Position numbers and translations under genes: made by a program. This document shows positions 1 through 10,637 of a DNA stretch of 31,750 bases, piece after piece (the first letter of the stretch is position 1; every line of letters begins with the position of its first letter). This DNA comes from CAZLYK01 sp964563495 (GTDB lineage: Bacteria > Acidobacteriota > Blastocatellia > RBC074), in assembly GCA_964563495.1 (NCBI GenBank), contig CAZLYK010000054.1, positions 1 through 31,750 of the forward strand, written 5' to 3'. The notes under the pieces were generated by a model. That model saw only the letters and a program-made list of their open reading frames with translations, was not told where the DNA came from and searched no databases.

Positions 1-10
1 TGTCTATTTT
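1..10 (-). repeat. AGACAGGATT-family repeat, cut by window edge
   Basis: The first ten bases, read on the minus strand, are AAAATAGACA, the leading edge of the repeat family found after many genes here. The TAG inside it is the stop codon of hpnI. The rest lies outside the window. Confidence 0.5.
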
Positions 11-1167
11 CCTCGCGGAATGACGGGCTCGAATCTGCCGCCTTCGAGCAGGCGATACCGCTCATTCCGCCAGATGATCTCGCGACCCATAAAGCCGCCG
101 ATCCAGGTCGCCCAACTGAGCAGGTCCTGGAGCGGAATCAGCCAGAACCCTCTGAGGGCCTGGCGATCATCCAGCAGCCGCGTCGCCAGCTCGAATGCCA
201 GCCAGATTCGCACTGCCAGGACCGCCAGAAGCAGGAGGGCGCTCCACCAGGCGGGCGAAGCGACGAATAAAACCAGAGCCCAGGGCAATCCATAAGTAAA
301 CCCCTGCCCGATGTAACCCGATGGGCGTGAAAACCGCGAGCTTCTATTCCAGCGCAGCCGGTGCTTGAAACTATTGAGAAACCCGGGCGCCGTCGCGTGA
401 TGATTGATCACGTGACTTGAAAGTATGACCAGATAGCCGGCATGGTCCGCCCAATGCCCGAGTACGAAATCATCGGCAAGATAGTCGGCCATGGCTTCGA
501 ATCCGCCGATCTTCCGCAGGCATTCGCGGCGGATGGCCATCGATGGACCCAGAGTAAACTTCATCCCCTCGAGATGATTGGCCACGACGACGCCGGCCAT
601 AAACTCCGTGCTCATCCCCAACGCCTCAAGTTTTGACCACAAGTCAGCGCCGCCGACGCCGCGATAAAGATTGGTCACCGCGCCGACCCGCGGCGAGGCA
701 AAGGCACAGGCCATGCTCTGCAGATAGTCCCGGCTGACCGAAGTGTCGCTATCAGTCATGATCAGTATCTCCGCCGTCGCCGTCTCGGCCATCTTTTTCA
801 TGCTGTAGACTTTGGCATTGGCATAGGGTGGCGTGCCGGTGAAGATGATCCTGACCGGAACTTTTGGATAACGCTCGGCCAGTCTCCTCGCGACAGCCGC
901 CGCCGGATCTCCCTCGTGCCGCATCGCGAAAATAATCTCGAATGATCTGTAGTCCTGCCTGAAGAAGCTCTCCAGGTGCTGCTCCAATCCCGGGTCGGCG
1001 CCTCGCAGGGGCTTGAGTAAGGAGAGATGTGGGGGATCGATCAGCGGATTGACGGGCTCGGCGCTTTTCCGCCAGAGCCGGCGAGTCGCTACGATCGCCA
1101 GAGCGTAATAGACCAATCCTCCGGTTGCAGCCGCTAAAAGAGGGGCAATCAGGATGAGATAAGCCAT
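4..1167 (-). CDS. hpnI: Hopanoid glycosyltransferase HpnI (family 2/21, ceramide glucosyltransferase-like)
   Basis: Predicted membrane glycosyltransferase of 387 residues. HpnI enzymes add N-acetylglucosamine to bacteriohopanetetrol, modifying membrane hopanoids. An N-terminal hydrophobic segment (about residues 2-27) is followed by a GT-A catalytic domain. Visible motifs are KPLRGADPGLE near 52-62, the metal-binding DSD at 139-141, ADD at 231-233 and the HRLRWNR acceptor-site motif at 269-275. C-terminal hydrophobic stretches (about 290-365) are typical of ceramide glucosyltransferase relatives. The ATG follows the atpZ stop codon with no spacer (TAAATG), so translation is probably coupled. 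The TAG stop is part of an intergenic repeat. The family is clear; the hopanoid substrate is inferred from similarity to HpnI, since no other hpn gene is in the window. Confidence 0.8.
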   Translation of the reverse strand: MAYLILIAPLLAAATGGLVYYALAIVATRRLWRKSAEPVNPLIDPPHLSLLKPLRGADPGLEQHLESFFRQDYRSFEIIFAMRHEGDPAAAVARRLAERYPKVPVRIIFTGTPPYANAKVYSMKKMAETATAEILIMTDSDTSVSRDYLQSMACAFASPRVGAVTNLYRGVGGADLWSKLEALGMSTEFMAGVVVANHLEGMKFTLGPSMAIRRECLRKIGGFEAMADYLADDFVLGHWADHAGYLVILSSHVINHHATAPGFLNSFKHRLRWNRSSRFSRPSGYIGQGFTYGLPWALVLFVASPAWWSALLLLAVLAVRIWLAFELATRLLDDRQALRGFWLIPLQDLLSWATWIGGFMGREIIWRNERYRLLEGGRFEPVIPRGK

Positions 1168-1383
1168 TTAATCGTCCCGGCTCAGCTGAGACATGATCCG
1201 GTAGAGCCCGGCAAAAGCCCCTACCGTACCCAGAATCAGCCCGGTGATGCTCAGCCACGGCGAGGTCTTGAGCCAACGATCGAGAAAGTAGCCGAGGATA
1301 ATACCTCCGGCGATGTTGTAGGCGATGATCGCGCCGACTGAAAACGCCAGAGCGAATTTTGATGGCTGGGACTTGTCCGACAT
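1168..1383 (-). CDS. atpZ: AtpZ/AtpI-family small membrane protein
   Basis: A 71-residue protein with two hydrophobic segments (about residues 9-31 and 41-62) separated by the basic turn FLDRWLKTSPW. This matches the AtpZ/ATPase_gene1 family, whose members usually precede the F0F1 ATP synthase genes and are linked to assembly of the c-ring or to magnesium/calcium handling. No ATP synthase subunit is visible here; the gene lies between a lipoprotein gene and hpnI. The synthase genes could lie beyond the left edge. Family assignment rests on length, two-helix layout and the GYFLDRW-type motif. Confidence 0.72.
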   Translation of the reverse strand: MSDKSQPSKFALAFSVGAIIAYNIAGGIILGYFLDRWLKTSPWLSITGLILGTVGAFAGLYRIMSQLSRDD

Positions 1384-1402
1384 GCCGGTCGTTCGACTGT
1401 GC

Positions 1403-1771
1403 CTATTGCTTTGATTTGGCTTTCGGCGATGGCTGTGGTGACGGCGTGGCGGTCGCGACGGCCATGCCCTGAATCCGCGCCCTGACCTCAGGCGGCATCT
1501 TTTGCAAGGCCTTTTCCATCTCCTCCTTGGTAAAAGGCCGTCTCAACATCTCCGGCACATTATCAAGACTCGCTTGCTTCGCGGATGCCGGCGTTGAAGC
1601 CGGAGAAGGATGGGGAGTAGCAGAAACTACCGGGGTGGCCGCCGGCTGCGATGCGGATGCCGGCGAAGCTTGAGAATTCGCCCCGCCTTGATCGCCGGAG
1701 CCGTGATGGCAGGCAGTCAACACCATCGCCGCCAGGGAGGCGGCCAGAATGAAAAAATGACTCTTCTTCAT
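1403..1771 (-). CDS. Pro/Ala/Ser-rich lipoprotein of unknown function
   Basis: A 122-residue protein with a lipoprotein signal: MKKSHFFILA start, a hydrophobic core and the lipobox LTAC with the lipidated cysteine at residue 21. A His-rich stretch (HHGSGDQGG) and a low-complexity linker rich in Ala, Ser, Pro and Thr (about 30-68) follow. A more ordered charged segment (about 70-105) contains PEMLRRPFTKEEMEKALQKMPPEVRARIQGM. Its DNA is no less GC-rich than its neighbours. It starts 3 bases after the upstream ureidoglycolate lyase-like gene ends and is probably cotranscribed. No family was recognised; envelope location is inferred from the lipobox. Confidence 0.65.
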   Translation of the reverse strand: MKKSHFFILAASLAAMVLTACHHGSGDQGGANSQASPASASQPAATPVVSATPHPSPASTPASAKQASLDNVPEMLRRPFTKEEMEKALQKMPPEVRARIQGMAVATATPSPQPSPKAKSKQ

Positions 1772-1774
1772 GTT

Positions 1775-2299
1775 CTATTGTTGAATTTCGACAACGACGC
1801 CCAATGAAGTCTTGAGGTCGCGCAGGTCATAATCCTCTTCGAGAGTGCCTTGACGATCAAGGACGAGGAAAGTTGCACATTCAGCCAGTGGGAAAGCCGT
1901 CACGTGCCAGGTGCCGCGGTGTAGTTTGAAAGCATTATGACCGTCGATCAGGAAAGCTCCCATCCGCTCGATATCAGGCAAGGCCGAGTTATCCTGGCTC
2001 GGCGGAGCCACGGCGATAACCGAAGTCGTCCCGGCAAGCGGGACGAAGACCTGCTCGGTGCGCAGGTGGCGCCCCAGGAAATCAAAGGTGAGCGGGCGCG
2101 CCTCGACGGTTTGCGCGACCAGATTGGCGTTGCCGCCGTCCAGATCGAGCTCCACATCGCCGCGCTCGCCGATGATCGCTCCGTAAGCAGCAAAGTTCTC
2201 AACCGTCATCGGTTGTACGGTCAGACAAATGGTGCGGATCAGCCGCTGACCCTCTTCGATTTTTCGCTCAGGCGCAGCCGCTACTGCTGATGCTGTCAT
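1775..2299 (-). CDS. Ureidoglycolate lyase (AllA)-like protein
   Basis: A 174-residue protein resembling the AllA/ureidoglycolate lyase cupin family, which splits ureidoglycolate to glyoxylate and urea in purine breakdown. Family-like features are QPMTVENFAAYGAIIG near the start, the FVPLAGTTSVIAVAPP strand (about 89-105) and the HRGTWHVTAFPL segment (about 132-143), which resembles the conserved active-site region of the family. Length is close to the usual 160-175 residues. No other purine-degradation gene lies in the window, so the substrate is unproven and it may act on another small metabolite. GAGG lies about 9 bases before the ATG. The lipoprotein gene follows after 3 bases. Confidence 0.65.
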   Translation of the reverse strand: MTASAVAAAPERKIEEGQRLIRTICLTVQPMTVENFAAYGAIIGERGDVELDLDGGNANLVAQTVEARPLTFDFLGRHLRTEQVFVPLAGTTSVIAVAPPSQDNSALPDIERMGAFLIDGHNAFKLHRGTWHVTAFPLAECATFLVLDRQGTLEEDYDLRDLKTSLGVVVEIQQ

Positions 2300-2363
2300 T
2301 GAATTAGCCTCAACTTTCTATACCAAAATTTGTCATCCCGGCAGCCACCGGGAAAATAAATGA

Positions 2364-5003
<2,640 letters not shown>

Positions 5004-5068
5004 AGCAGTTTCAGTCAAACCAACAAACGGCCAATAAGACCCCGCCCAGCCGTGATTGGGTAATTATG

Positions 5069-5103
5069 TTTAATCCCCCTAAATCCTCTTAATCCTGTCT
5101 ATT
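5069..5103 (-). repeat. AGACAGGATT-family repeat
   Basis: Read on the minus strand it is AATAGACAGGATTAAGAGGA followed by TTTAGGGGGATTAAA, a degenerate copy of the intergenic repeat. It overlaps the symporter's 3' end: the last three residues (RQD) and the TAA stop are encoded by repeat sequence. Confidence 0.75.
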
Positions 5104-6771
5104 GTTCTTTCGTGAGCTTAACAAACTCAGCGCCATCCCGACCACGACTACGACGATGCAGCCGACCACGTTGTACCAGAGAAAGCTGATCTTTGTGTAG
5201 TTTCCGACTATCGCGACGGAGACGATGCCGGCCAGCAGCCCGACAAATGCCCCGTCGCCGGTTGCGCGCTTCGTCCCGATCGCCAGCACGAAGACCCCGA
5301 GCAATGATCCGTAAAAGTAGGATCCAAATTTGTTGACGACCTCGATCAGCGATCCCAGCCGTCCGGCATAGAGGGCCACGATACAGGCGAAGATGCCCCA
5401 GAATCCAGTCGCCAGCTTGGAGACCAGCAGGTAATGCGCGTCCTCGGCTTCTTTTCTGAAATGGCGGCGGTAGAAATCGATGACCGTCGCGGTCGAGAGC
5501 GCCGCCAGCTCAGCCGAGATCGAAGACATGGCGGCGGCGAAGATCGCGGCGATGATTAACCCGACCACTCCGACCGGAGCGTAGGTCGTGACAAAGGTCG
5601 GGAAGACGTAGTTGACATCGTTAAAGGATTTTCCGGTCGTCTCTCTGACCAGATCGCCGGCGCGTTTGCGGATCTCATTCATCTCACGGTTGGCGGCCAG
5701 GAAACCGGTTTTCGAGTCAGCGGCGGCCCGGGTCTCTCCCCCGGCCTGAGCGAAGCTCAACGCCGCCTGCTGCCGCGCCGTGTAGGCCTGCTCGTATTCG
5801 GAGTTCAATCTTTGATACTCGACCCGGGTCTCGACCCTGGCGCGATCATCGGCTTTGAAGATCATCGGCGGCGGCTGGAACATATAAAAGACAAAAACCA
5901 TGACGCCGATGAAGAGGATCAGTACCTGCATCGGGATCTTGACGAACGCGCTCATGAGCAGCGACGTCCGCCCCTCGGAGACCGACCTCGCCGTCAAAAA
6001 TCTTTGGACCTGGCTCTGGTCACAGCCGAAATACGAAAGCGCCAGGAACAGACCGCCGATCAACCCCGACCAGAGGGTGTAGGTTTCGTTCAGGTTGAAG
6101 CTCGTGTCGACGGTCTTCATTCGACCTACCGCGCCGGCCAAAGCCGTGGCTTGACCAACCGAAACGCTGCTCGGGAATTGATAGATGATGACGAAGAGCA
6201 CGACGACCAGCCCGATAAAGATGATGATCATCTGCTTGACGTCGGTCCAGGTCACCGCCTGCACTCCGCCAAACATAGTGTAAAAGGTCGTCGTCAGACC
6301 CATGACCAGCACCGTCGCCCATTCATTCCAACCCAGGACGATCGAAAGAATGACCGAAGGCGCGGCGACGATCACCCCACACGAGAGCCCCCTTGAAACG
6401 AGAAAGAAAAAACTCGTCAGAGCCCGCGTCTTCGCGTCGAAACGACGCTCCAGATACTCGTAAGCCGTGTAGACCCTGGCGCGATAAAAGAAGGGCACGA
6501 CCGTCAGGCTGAGGATGACCATGGCGAACGGCAGGCCGAAATAGAACTGAATGAAGCGCATGCCGTCAGCGTAGGCCTGTCCCGTGGTTCCGACCAGCGT
6601 GATCGCGCTCAACTGTGTCGCCATGACCGACAAACCGACGGCCCACCACGGCAGGCTCCGGTGCGCCAGAAAATATCCCTCGACCTCATGGCTCCTCTTC
6701 GTCAGCCTCAGCCCGTCATAGACGATATAGATCAGATAGGCTGCGACAATCGCCCAATCCAGCCAGTGCAT
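5089..6771 (-). CDS. Sodium:solute symporter (SSS family)
   Basis: A 560-residue inner-membrane transporter with about 13 hydrophobic segments. Family motifs include LAHRSLPWWAVGLSVMATQLSAIT near residues 35-58, the GCDQSQVQRFLTARS signature after the sixth or seventh helix, and AAAMSSISAELAALSTATV, the helix expected to hold the second sodium site. A hydrophilic insert of roughly 80 residues (about 307-390) separates two membrane blocks. The substrate cannot be read from sequence. It follows a PLP decarboxylase and a tiny membrane protein, so uptake of an amino acid or export of the decarboxylation product is a reasonable inference. Its C-terminal residues come from an intergenic repeat. Confidence 0.88.
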   Translation of the reverse strand: MHWLDWAIVAAYLIYIVYDGLRLTKRSHEVEGYFLAHRSLPWWAVGLSVMATQLSAITLVGTTGQAYADGMRFIQFYFGLPFAMVILSLTVVPFFYRARVYTAYEYLERRFDAKTRALTSFFFLVSRGLSCGVIVAAPSVILSIVLGWNEWATVLVMGLTTTFYTMFGGVQAVTWTDVKQMIIIFIGLVVVLFVIIYQFPSSVSVGQATALAGAVGRMKTVDTSFNLNETYTLWSGLIGGLFLALSYFGCDQSQVQRFLTARSVSEGRTSLLMSAFVKIPMQVLILFIGVMVFVFYMFQPPPMIFKADDRARVETRVEYQRLNSEYEQAYTARQQAALSFAQAGGETRAAADSKTGFLAANREMNEIRKRAGDLVRETTGKSFNDVNYVFPTFVTTYAPVGVVGLIIAAIFAAAMSSISAELAALSTATVIDFYRRHFRKEAEDAHYLLVSKLATGFWGIFACIVALYAGRLGSLIEVVNKFGSYFYGSLLGVFVLAIGTKRATGDGAFVGLLAGIVSVAIVGNYTKISFLWYNVVGCIVVVVVGMALSLLSSRKNNRQD

Positions 6772-6795
6772 GCGGTTAGCTCCGGGAAATTATGG

Positions 6796-6915
6796 TTAAT
6801 CGAAAAGTTTGGAAAACGCCCACAGGCCGATAATCAGGCTGATGGTGTAAACGACCACGATAAAATAAACACGATTCCAGTACGGGTATTCAACTTCTTC
6901 TTTTTGTTCATTCAT
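6796..6915 (-). CDS. 39-residue single-span membrane protein, possible symporter partner
   Basis: A short open frame, MNEQKEEVEYPYWNRVYFIV at the start, then one hydrophobic helix (about residues 16-34) and ending AFSKLFD. It has an acidic N-terminus, an aromatic belt (YPYWNRVYF) and a single predicted membrane span. The ATG overlaps the last 8 bases of the decarboxylase gene, and the stop lies 24 bases before the symporter's ATG, so it is embedded in the transcript between them. Small proteins encoded beside SSS transporters are known, but I cannot tie this one to a named family. Confidence rests on the overlap, membrane-like composition and position. Confidence 0.6.
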   Translation of the reverse strand: MNEQKEEVEYPYWNRVYFIVVVYTISLIIGLWAFSKLFD

Positions 6916-8323
6916 AAAGACGCGAAATCAGTCGTTCGTGCAGCGTCGGTACGTAATCCAGATGCTCCGGCTTCATGAGGACGCTGCGAAAGACGGTCAG
7001 CACCGGCTCATCCCAGATCAGATCCTCGTGGCGAGCCAGGAGGTTCGGCTTGAGATTGAGTTTGGCCAGGTAGACCGGGCACCCGGTCTGGTTCATGATT
7101 TCCTCGAAAACGCGGTCTGTCAGCGCCCCGACTGCCGAGACTCGATGTCCACTCGATACCGCAAAGAACGACAGGATATCGAGCGATGGTTCGATCACCA
7201 TCCGCAGCCGCTCGTCTTCTCCGATCAACTTCGCCCAGGCCAGGGCGGCCATCCTCGCCTTGCGCAGACAGGGGCCGAGCCCGCGGTCGGAAGCCAGCGG
7301 AAAGCATTTCAAGGTTGTCCATAACGCCGCCGCCGCCGCGCCCGCGCGTGAACATTCCAGGCTGATCTCACCCAGGTGCAATTCATGCGAGGTGAAATAG
7401 GTGTATGGCGAATCGTGTTTGTAAAATCTGCCGACAGCCGGATCGCCAAAGATCACCGATCCGCAGCCGTATGGCTGCAAACCATGTTTGTGCGGATCGA
7501 CCACCACGCTATCGGTCTCCGCGATCGCGCGAAACGCCGCCGCCGATTCCCCGTTGAGCAGATCACCGGGCTCGGCCAGTAATCTGAAGAACCCACCGTA
7601 AGCCGCATCGACGTGAATTCTGAAATCGAATTCCTTGCGCAGTTCCAGAGCCTGATCGATCGGATCGACCGAGCCGAGCCCGGTCGTGCCCGGGGTCATG
7701 ACCACTGTTCCGATCTCGCCGGTCTTCAATTTCGTCCGCAAATCATCGAGATCCATCCGCCCGCACGCGTCGACCGCGATTTCAGTCGCCTTCGCTTTGA
7801 TCACTTGGCACATGCGCCGGTGCGTGTAATGGGCTTCCGTCGAAAAAGCGATCGCCCGATCGGGGTGTAGCGACCGCGCCACCCACAACGCTTCAAGATT
7901 CGCGATCGTCCCGCTCGAAGTCAAATGGCCCAAAAAGTTTTGATAACCGAACATGCGCGCCAATTCGGCGACGACCTCCGTCTCCAGCTTCGCCGTCGCC
8001 GGTCCGCCATCGAGCGCATGATTGTTGGGGTTGATCTGCTGGGCGAGAAAATAAGCGATCGAGGCGATGTAATGGGGCGGTTTGAGCATCTGGCCGGCGT
8101 AACTCGGATGCCAGAAAGGATAGTTGTCGTGCAATCGCTCGACCAGCTCATCGAGCGCCGCCTGAGCCTGATCGTCAGGAAGCTGCAAAGTCTCATCGCT
8201 CGCGCAGGCGCGCCACCCCGACTGCCACTCCGCCAGGTGATTCAGACTCTCAGGCAGCAAGCGCAAAATCGCAGCCGTCTGCCATGAGCCCGGATGATTT
8301 TCAGCTTTATTCATAATCTTCAT
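6908..8323 (-). CDS. PLP-dependent (group II) amino acid decarboxylase
   Basis: A 471-residue fold-type I PLP enzyme of the aromatic amino acid/glutamate decarboxylase superfamily. Visible elements are HPSYAGQMLKPPH (about 72-84), SSGTIANLEALWVAR (136-150), the His that stacks on PLP in AHYTH (about 165), HVDAAYGG with Asp239, and the PLP-binding Lys279 in DPHKHGLQPYGCG. The substrate is not obvious; tyrosine, DOPA, glutamate and aspartate decarboxylases share these motifs. The ATG overlaps the stop of the upstream HExxH protein gene (ATGA). Downstream are the small membrane protein and the symporter, suggesting an uptake/decarboxylation unit. Confidence 0.85.
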   Translation of the reverse strand: MKIMNKAENHPGSWQTAAILRLLPESLNHLAEWQSGWRACASDETLQLPDDQAQAALDELVERLHDNYPFWHPSYAGQMLKPPHYIASIAYFLAQQINPNNHALDGGPATAKLETEVVAELARMFGYQNFLGHLTSSGTIANLEALWVARSLHPDRAIAFSTEAHYTHRRMCQVIKAKATEIAVDACGRMDLDDLRTKLKTGEIGTVVMTPGTTGLGSVDPIDQALELRKEFDFRIHVDAAYGGFFRLLAEPGDLLNGESAAAFRAIAETDSVVVDPHKHGLQPYGCGSVIFGDPAVGRFYKHDSPYTYFTSHELHLGEISLECSRAGAAAAALWTTLKCFPLASDRGLGPCLRKARMAALAWAKLIGEDERLRMVIEPSLDILSFFAVSSGHRVSAVGALTDRVFEEIMNQTGCPVYLAKLNLKPNLLARHEDLIWDEPVLTVFRSVLMKPEHLDYVPTLHERLISRLYE

Positions 8324-8739
8324 TCACATCCATCACCCGGTTCCCGCAATCGACGCAGGGTCAGGAAAACTCTCGCCTCGATCTCGCGCGCCTCGATCTC
8401 AAAAGGGTTATTTAGATACGCTTCGCGACGAGACATTCCCCGGATCCGGTTGAGGAAAAAGGCGCCCAGGTATCGGGCGCGGAAAAGCCAGGTCCCATAA
8501 TGACGATATTGCCGGCTATGCGTGATTTCATGAGCGAGCAGCGCGATTCCCTCGATTGAATCGATGCGATAAGCCCCGGTCTCCAGATAGACCCGGTTCC
8601 GGTCCGCATATCCTTGTGGGCGCCCCTTCACATACCAAGGTATCCCCTCGTAAATTCGAATTCGCCTGAGATCAAATCCCGGAAAGAAGGGCGCCAGCAG
8701 TTGCCTGACTTCGCGCGGCAATCGCTCGTGGCATATCAT
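8320..8739 (-). CDS. DUF4157-like putative zinc metallopeptidase-fold protein
   Basis: A 139-residue protein with the zinc-binding motif HEITH at residues 70-74 (LLAHEITHSRQY). It is preceded by a beta-rich segment (RIRIYEGIPWYVKGRPQGYA) and followed by NPFEIEAREIEARVF, which could supply a third ligand Glu. The layout fits the DUF4157 (eCIS-core) family of small HExxH proteins. There is no signal peptide. It overlaps both neighbours by 4 bases, so it is translationally linked to the Fic-like gene and to the decarboxylase. No contractile injection genes are near. Catalytic activity is plausible from the intact HExxH but unproven. Confidence 0.65.
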   Translation of the reverse strand: MICHERLPREVRQLLAPFFPGFDLRRIRIYEGIPWYVKGRPQGYADRNRVYLETGAYRIDSIEGIALLAHEITHSRQYRHYGTWLFRARYLGAFFLNRIRGMSRREAYLNNPFEIEAREIEARVFLTLRRLREPGDGCE

Positions 8740-9503
8740 CGTTCGTTTCCCGCACCGATTTGCCCCGTCACAACCTGCATGGCCCGGATCAGCATCTCGG
8801 CAAAAAATTCGACCAGCGGCTGAGTGAGCATGCGGAAGGCAGCATCAAGTGACTGCTCGTAGCGCTCAAGTGTCGCCTGATCGGCAAAGACGATCAACGG
8901 CGGCAGGTCCGCTCGCTGGGTATAGTAACCGGCCGCGAGCAACGCCGAGGTCTCAGTCTGGACGGTAAACGGATGGATATCGAGCAATCTGAGATAGACC
9001 ACCGATGCCTGCTCGACCGGATGCAGTTGACCGAAGCTGGGTGCGGTGAACCAGTCAAAAGCCAGGTCCAGCATTCGCGGCGCCAGGATCGCCGGCGTCG
9101 GATCGTGCATCCGGTTGATCGGCGATAGCTCGGTCTTGCGCAATAGCTCTTCCGCATCAGCCGCGCCGGTGAGAAGACGATGAAGCTCGATCAGCCTGCC
9201 GGCGCTCAGCTCGATATCGGCTTGAGAGGCCCAGCAGGTGACTTGCCTGGCGGCGTCGATCAAACTGCTTTGGCCGATTCCCTGCCCTGCCCGGCCGGCC
9301 CTCTCGACGGCGTGCAATACCTGCTGCTCACGAATGAGTTCTTCAACCCGCTCGCGAGACTGACGCCGGGTTCGCTCCCACGACTCGCGCTCGCGATCAA
9401 GCCCGGCGGTCCACGCCGCCGAAGATTTCAGATTGTCGCTAAAGATAGGCAGATCCATCCCGCCCATTTTAGTCGTCAAATCCGGCATTTGCCACTTCAT
9501 CAC
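8736..9503 (-). CDS. Degenerate Fic-domain-like protein
   Basis: A 255-residue protein. The N-terminal third is charged and helical (about 36-72, DRERESWERTRRQSRERVEE). The rest resembles a Fic fold: IELHRLLTG (about 105-113), LHPVEQASVVYLRLLDIHPF (160-179), then a helix and ADLPPLIVF. In active Fic AMP-transferases the motif is HPFxxGNGRxxR. Here His177-Pro-Phe is present but continues TVQTETSALL, so the Gly-Asn-Gly-Arg that binds the nucleotide phosphates is missing. AMPylation is therefore unlikely; a structural role or altered chemistry is possible. It is the first gene of the leftward train, and its stop overlaps the DUF4157-like gene. The start codon used is the first of several in-frame ATGs. 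Confidence 0.6.
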   Translation of the reverse strand: MMKWQMPDLTTKMGGMDLPIFSDNLKSSAAWTAGLDRERESWERTRRQSRERVEELIREQQVLHAVERAGRAGQGIGQSSLIDAARQVTCWASQADIELSAGRLIELHRLLTGAADAEELLRKTELSPINRMHDPTPAILAPRMLDLAFDWFTAPSFGQLHPVEQASVVYLRLLDIHPFTVQTETSALLAAGYYTQRADLPPLIVFADQATLERYEQSLDAAFRMLTQPLVEFFAEMLIRAMQVVTGQIGAGNER

Positions 9504-9518
9504 GGGCGTGGCTATAAT
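9489..9518 (+). promoter_or_regulatory. Sigma70-type promoter for the aldolase-bshC unit
   Basis: TTGCCA (9489-9494, 5 of 6 to the -35 consensus), an 18-base spacer, then TATAAT (9513-9518, perfect -10). It points right towards the HAD remnant, aldolase and bshC. Its -35 side overlaps the start of the divergent Fic-like gene, so the two may interfere. Confidence 0.6.
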
Positions 9519-9537
9519 GCCCAGTCATATTTCAATC

Positions 9538-9642
9538 ATGCAAGAGTCTGCCACGAAATGCAGATTCGACGCCGTCGTCTTCGATCTCGACGGAACTCTC
9601 GCCGACACCTTCTCGACGGTCGTGCGAATCTTCTGCACCTAA
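9538..9642 (+). pseudogene. 3'-truncated HAD-superfamily phosphatase remnant
   Basis: A 34-residue frame, MQESATKCRFDAVVFDLDGT at the start, carries the HAD motif I (DLDGTLADT) with the nucleophile Asp and general acid Asp. It then runs only to VVRIFCT and a TAA stop. HAD phosphatases are normally over 200 residues, and no continuation of the fold is seen before the next gene begins 37 bases later. The TATAAT promoter sits about 20 bases upstream. Best read as the 5' end of a gene whose remainder was deleted; a short expressed leader peptide is less likely. Confidence 0.6.
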
Positions 9643-9679
9643 TTATCAGAAACGACTTCTAAAACGGGGGCTGTTGCCT

Positions 9680-10636
9680 ATGTCGCTAAACCTCAACGGT
9701 ATCATTGCTGCACTGCCGACGCCGTTCAACTACGACGGCGAAATCGATCACGAAAAATTGAGAAGCAATATCGACTACTGGAACCGGACCGACCTGCTCG
9801 GTTACCTGATCCTGGGTTCGACCGGAGAGTTTCCGCACCTGACGATCGATGAAAAGATCGCCGCCATGGAGACTGTCCGGAGCGCGATCTCTCCTGAAAA
9901 GTTGTTCCTCGTCGGAACCGGCGAGTTGTCGACCCGTCAGACGATCGAGATGACTGCGAAAGCTCATGAAATCGGCGCTGACGGCGCGGTGGTGGTGACG
10001 CCCTTCTATTACAAAAAGATTCTGAAGGATGAGCATCACGAGGCTCACTATCGACGGATCGCCGATCAATCGCCGATTCCGATCATGATCTATCTGATCC
10101 CCCAATTTGCCGGCGTCTATCTTATGCAGGAGACGGTCGCCAGACTCGCCGAACATCCCAACATCATCGGCTTGAAGGAGAGCTCTGGTGATCTGTCTGC
10201 ACTCAAGGATCTGTTTCGTGAGCTGAAGTCGCCGGACTTCAGCGTCATGGTCGGTGGACCTTCAATTTTCACTCAGGGCCTGGAAGCCGGTGCGGCGGGC
10301 GCGATCTTCGCGATCGCCACGCTTGCGCCAAACGCGTGTGTCGCGGTCGAACACGCCTATCGCCACGGCAATTACGAGCGCGCCGGTCAATTGCAGGATC
10401 GCCTGACCCGACTGGCGAGCTCCACGGCGGTCAACGGAGTCGGTCACCTCAAAGCCGCCATGGATCGCGTCGGACTCTATGGTTATCTTCCCCGATCGCC
10501 TCTCCCCGTCCCGACCGAAGCGGAGCTCCGGGAAATTGAAAATGCGATCGCCGAAAGCGGCTTTTTTGAAAAGAGCGAAGATGGTCGGATCTGGGTCGAG
10601 AAGAACGATCTCTTCGCCGCGGAATATGCAGACTGA
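9680..10636 (+). CDS. DapA/HOGA-family aldolase (dihydrodipicolinate synthase superfamily)
   Basis: A 318-residue class I aldolase with a TIM-barrel pattern. The Schiff-base lysine is Lys166 in IIGLKESSGD, the active-site tyrosine is Tyr138 in IMIYLIPQFAG, and the substrate-carboxylate loop is GSTGE at 46-50. GSTGEFPHLT recalls 4-hydroxy-2-oxoglutarate aldolase more than classic DapA, and the usual YNVP after the Tyr is YLIP. A pyruvate-dependent aldolase of unsettled substrate is the safest call. The ATG at 9680 is preferred to an in-frame TTG at 9674 because GGGGG lies 9 bases before it. An AGACAGGATT repeat separates it from bshC, with which it is probably cotranscribed. Confidence 0.8.
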   Translation: MSLNLNGIIAALPTPFNYDGEIDHEKLRSNIDYWNRTDLLGYLILGSTGEFPHLTIDEKIAAMETVRSAISPEKLFLVGTGELSTRQTIEMTAKAHEIGADGAVVVTPFYYKKILKDEHHEAHYRRIADQSPIPIMIYLIPQFAGVYLMQETVARLAEHPNIIGLKESSGDLSALKDLFRELKSPDFSVMVGGPSIFTQGLEAGAAGAIFAIATLAPNACVAVEHAYRHGNYERAGQLQDRLTRLASSTAVNGVGHLKAAMDRVGLYGYLPRSPLPVPTEAELREIENAIAESGFFEKSEDGRIWVEKNDLFAAEYAD

Positions 10637-10637
10637 A

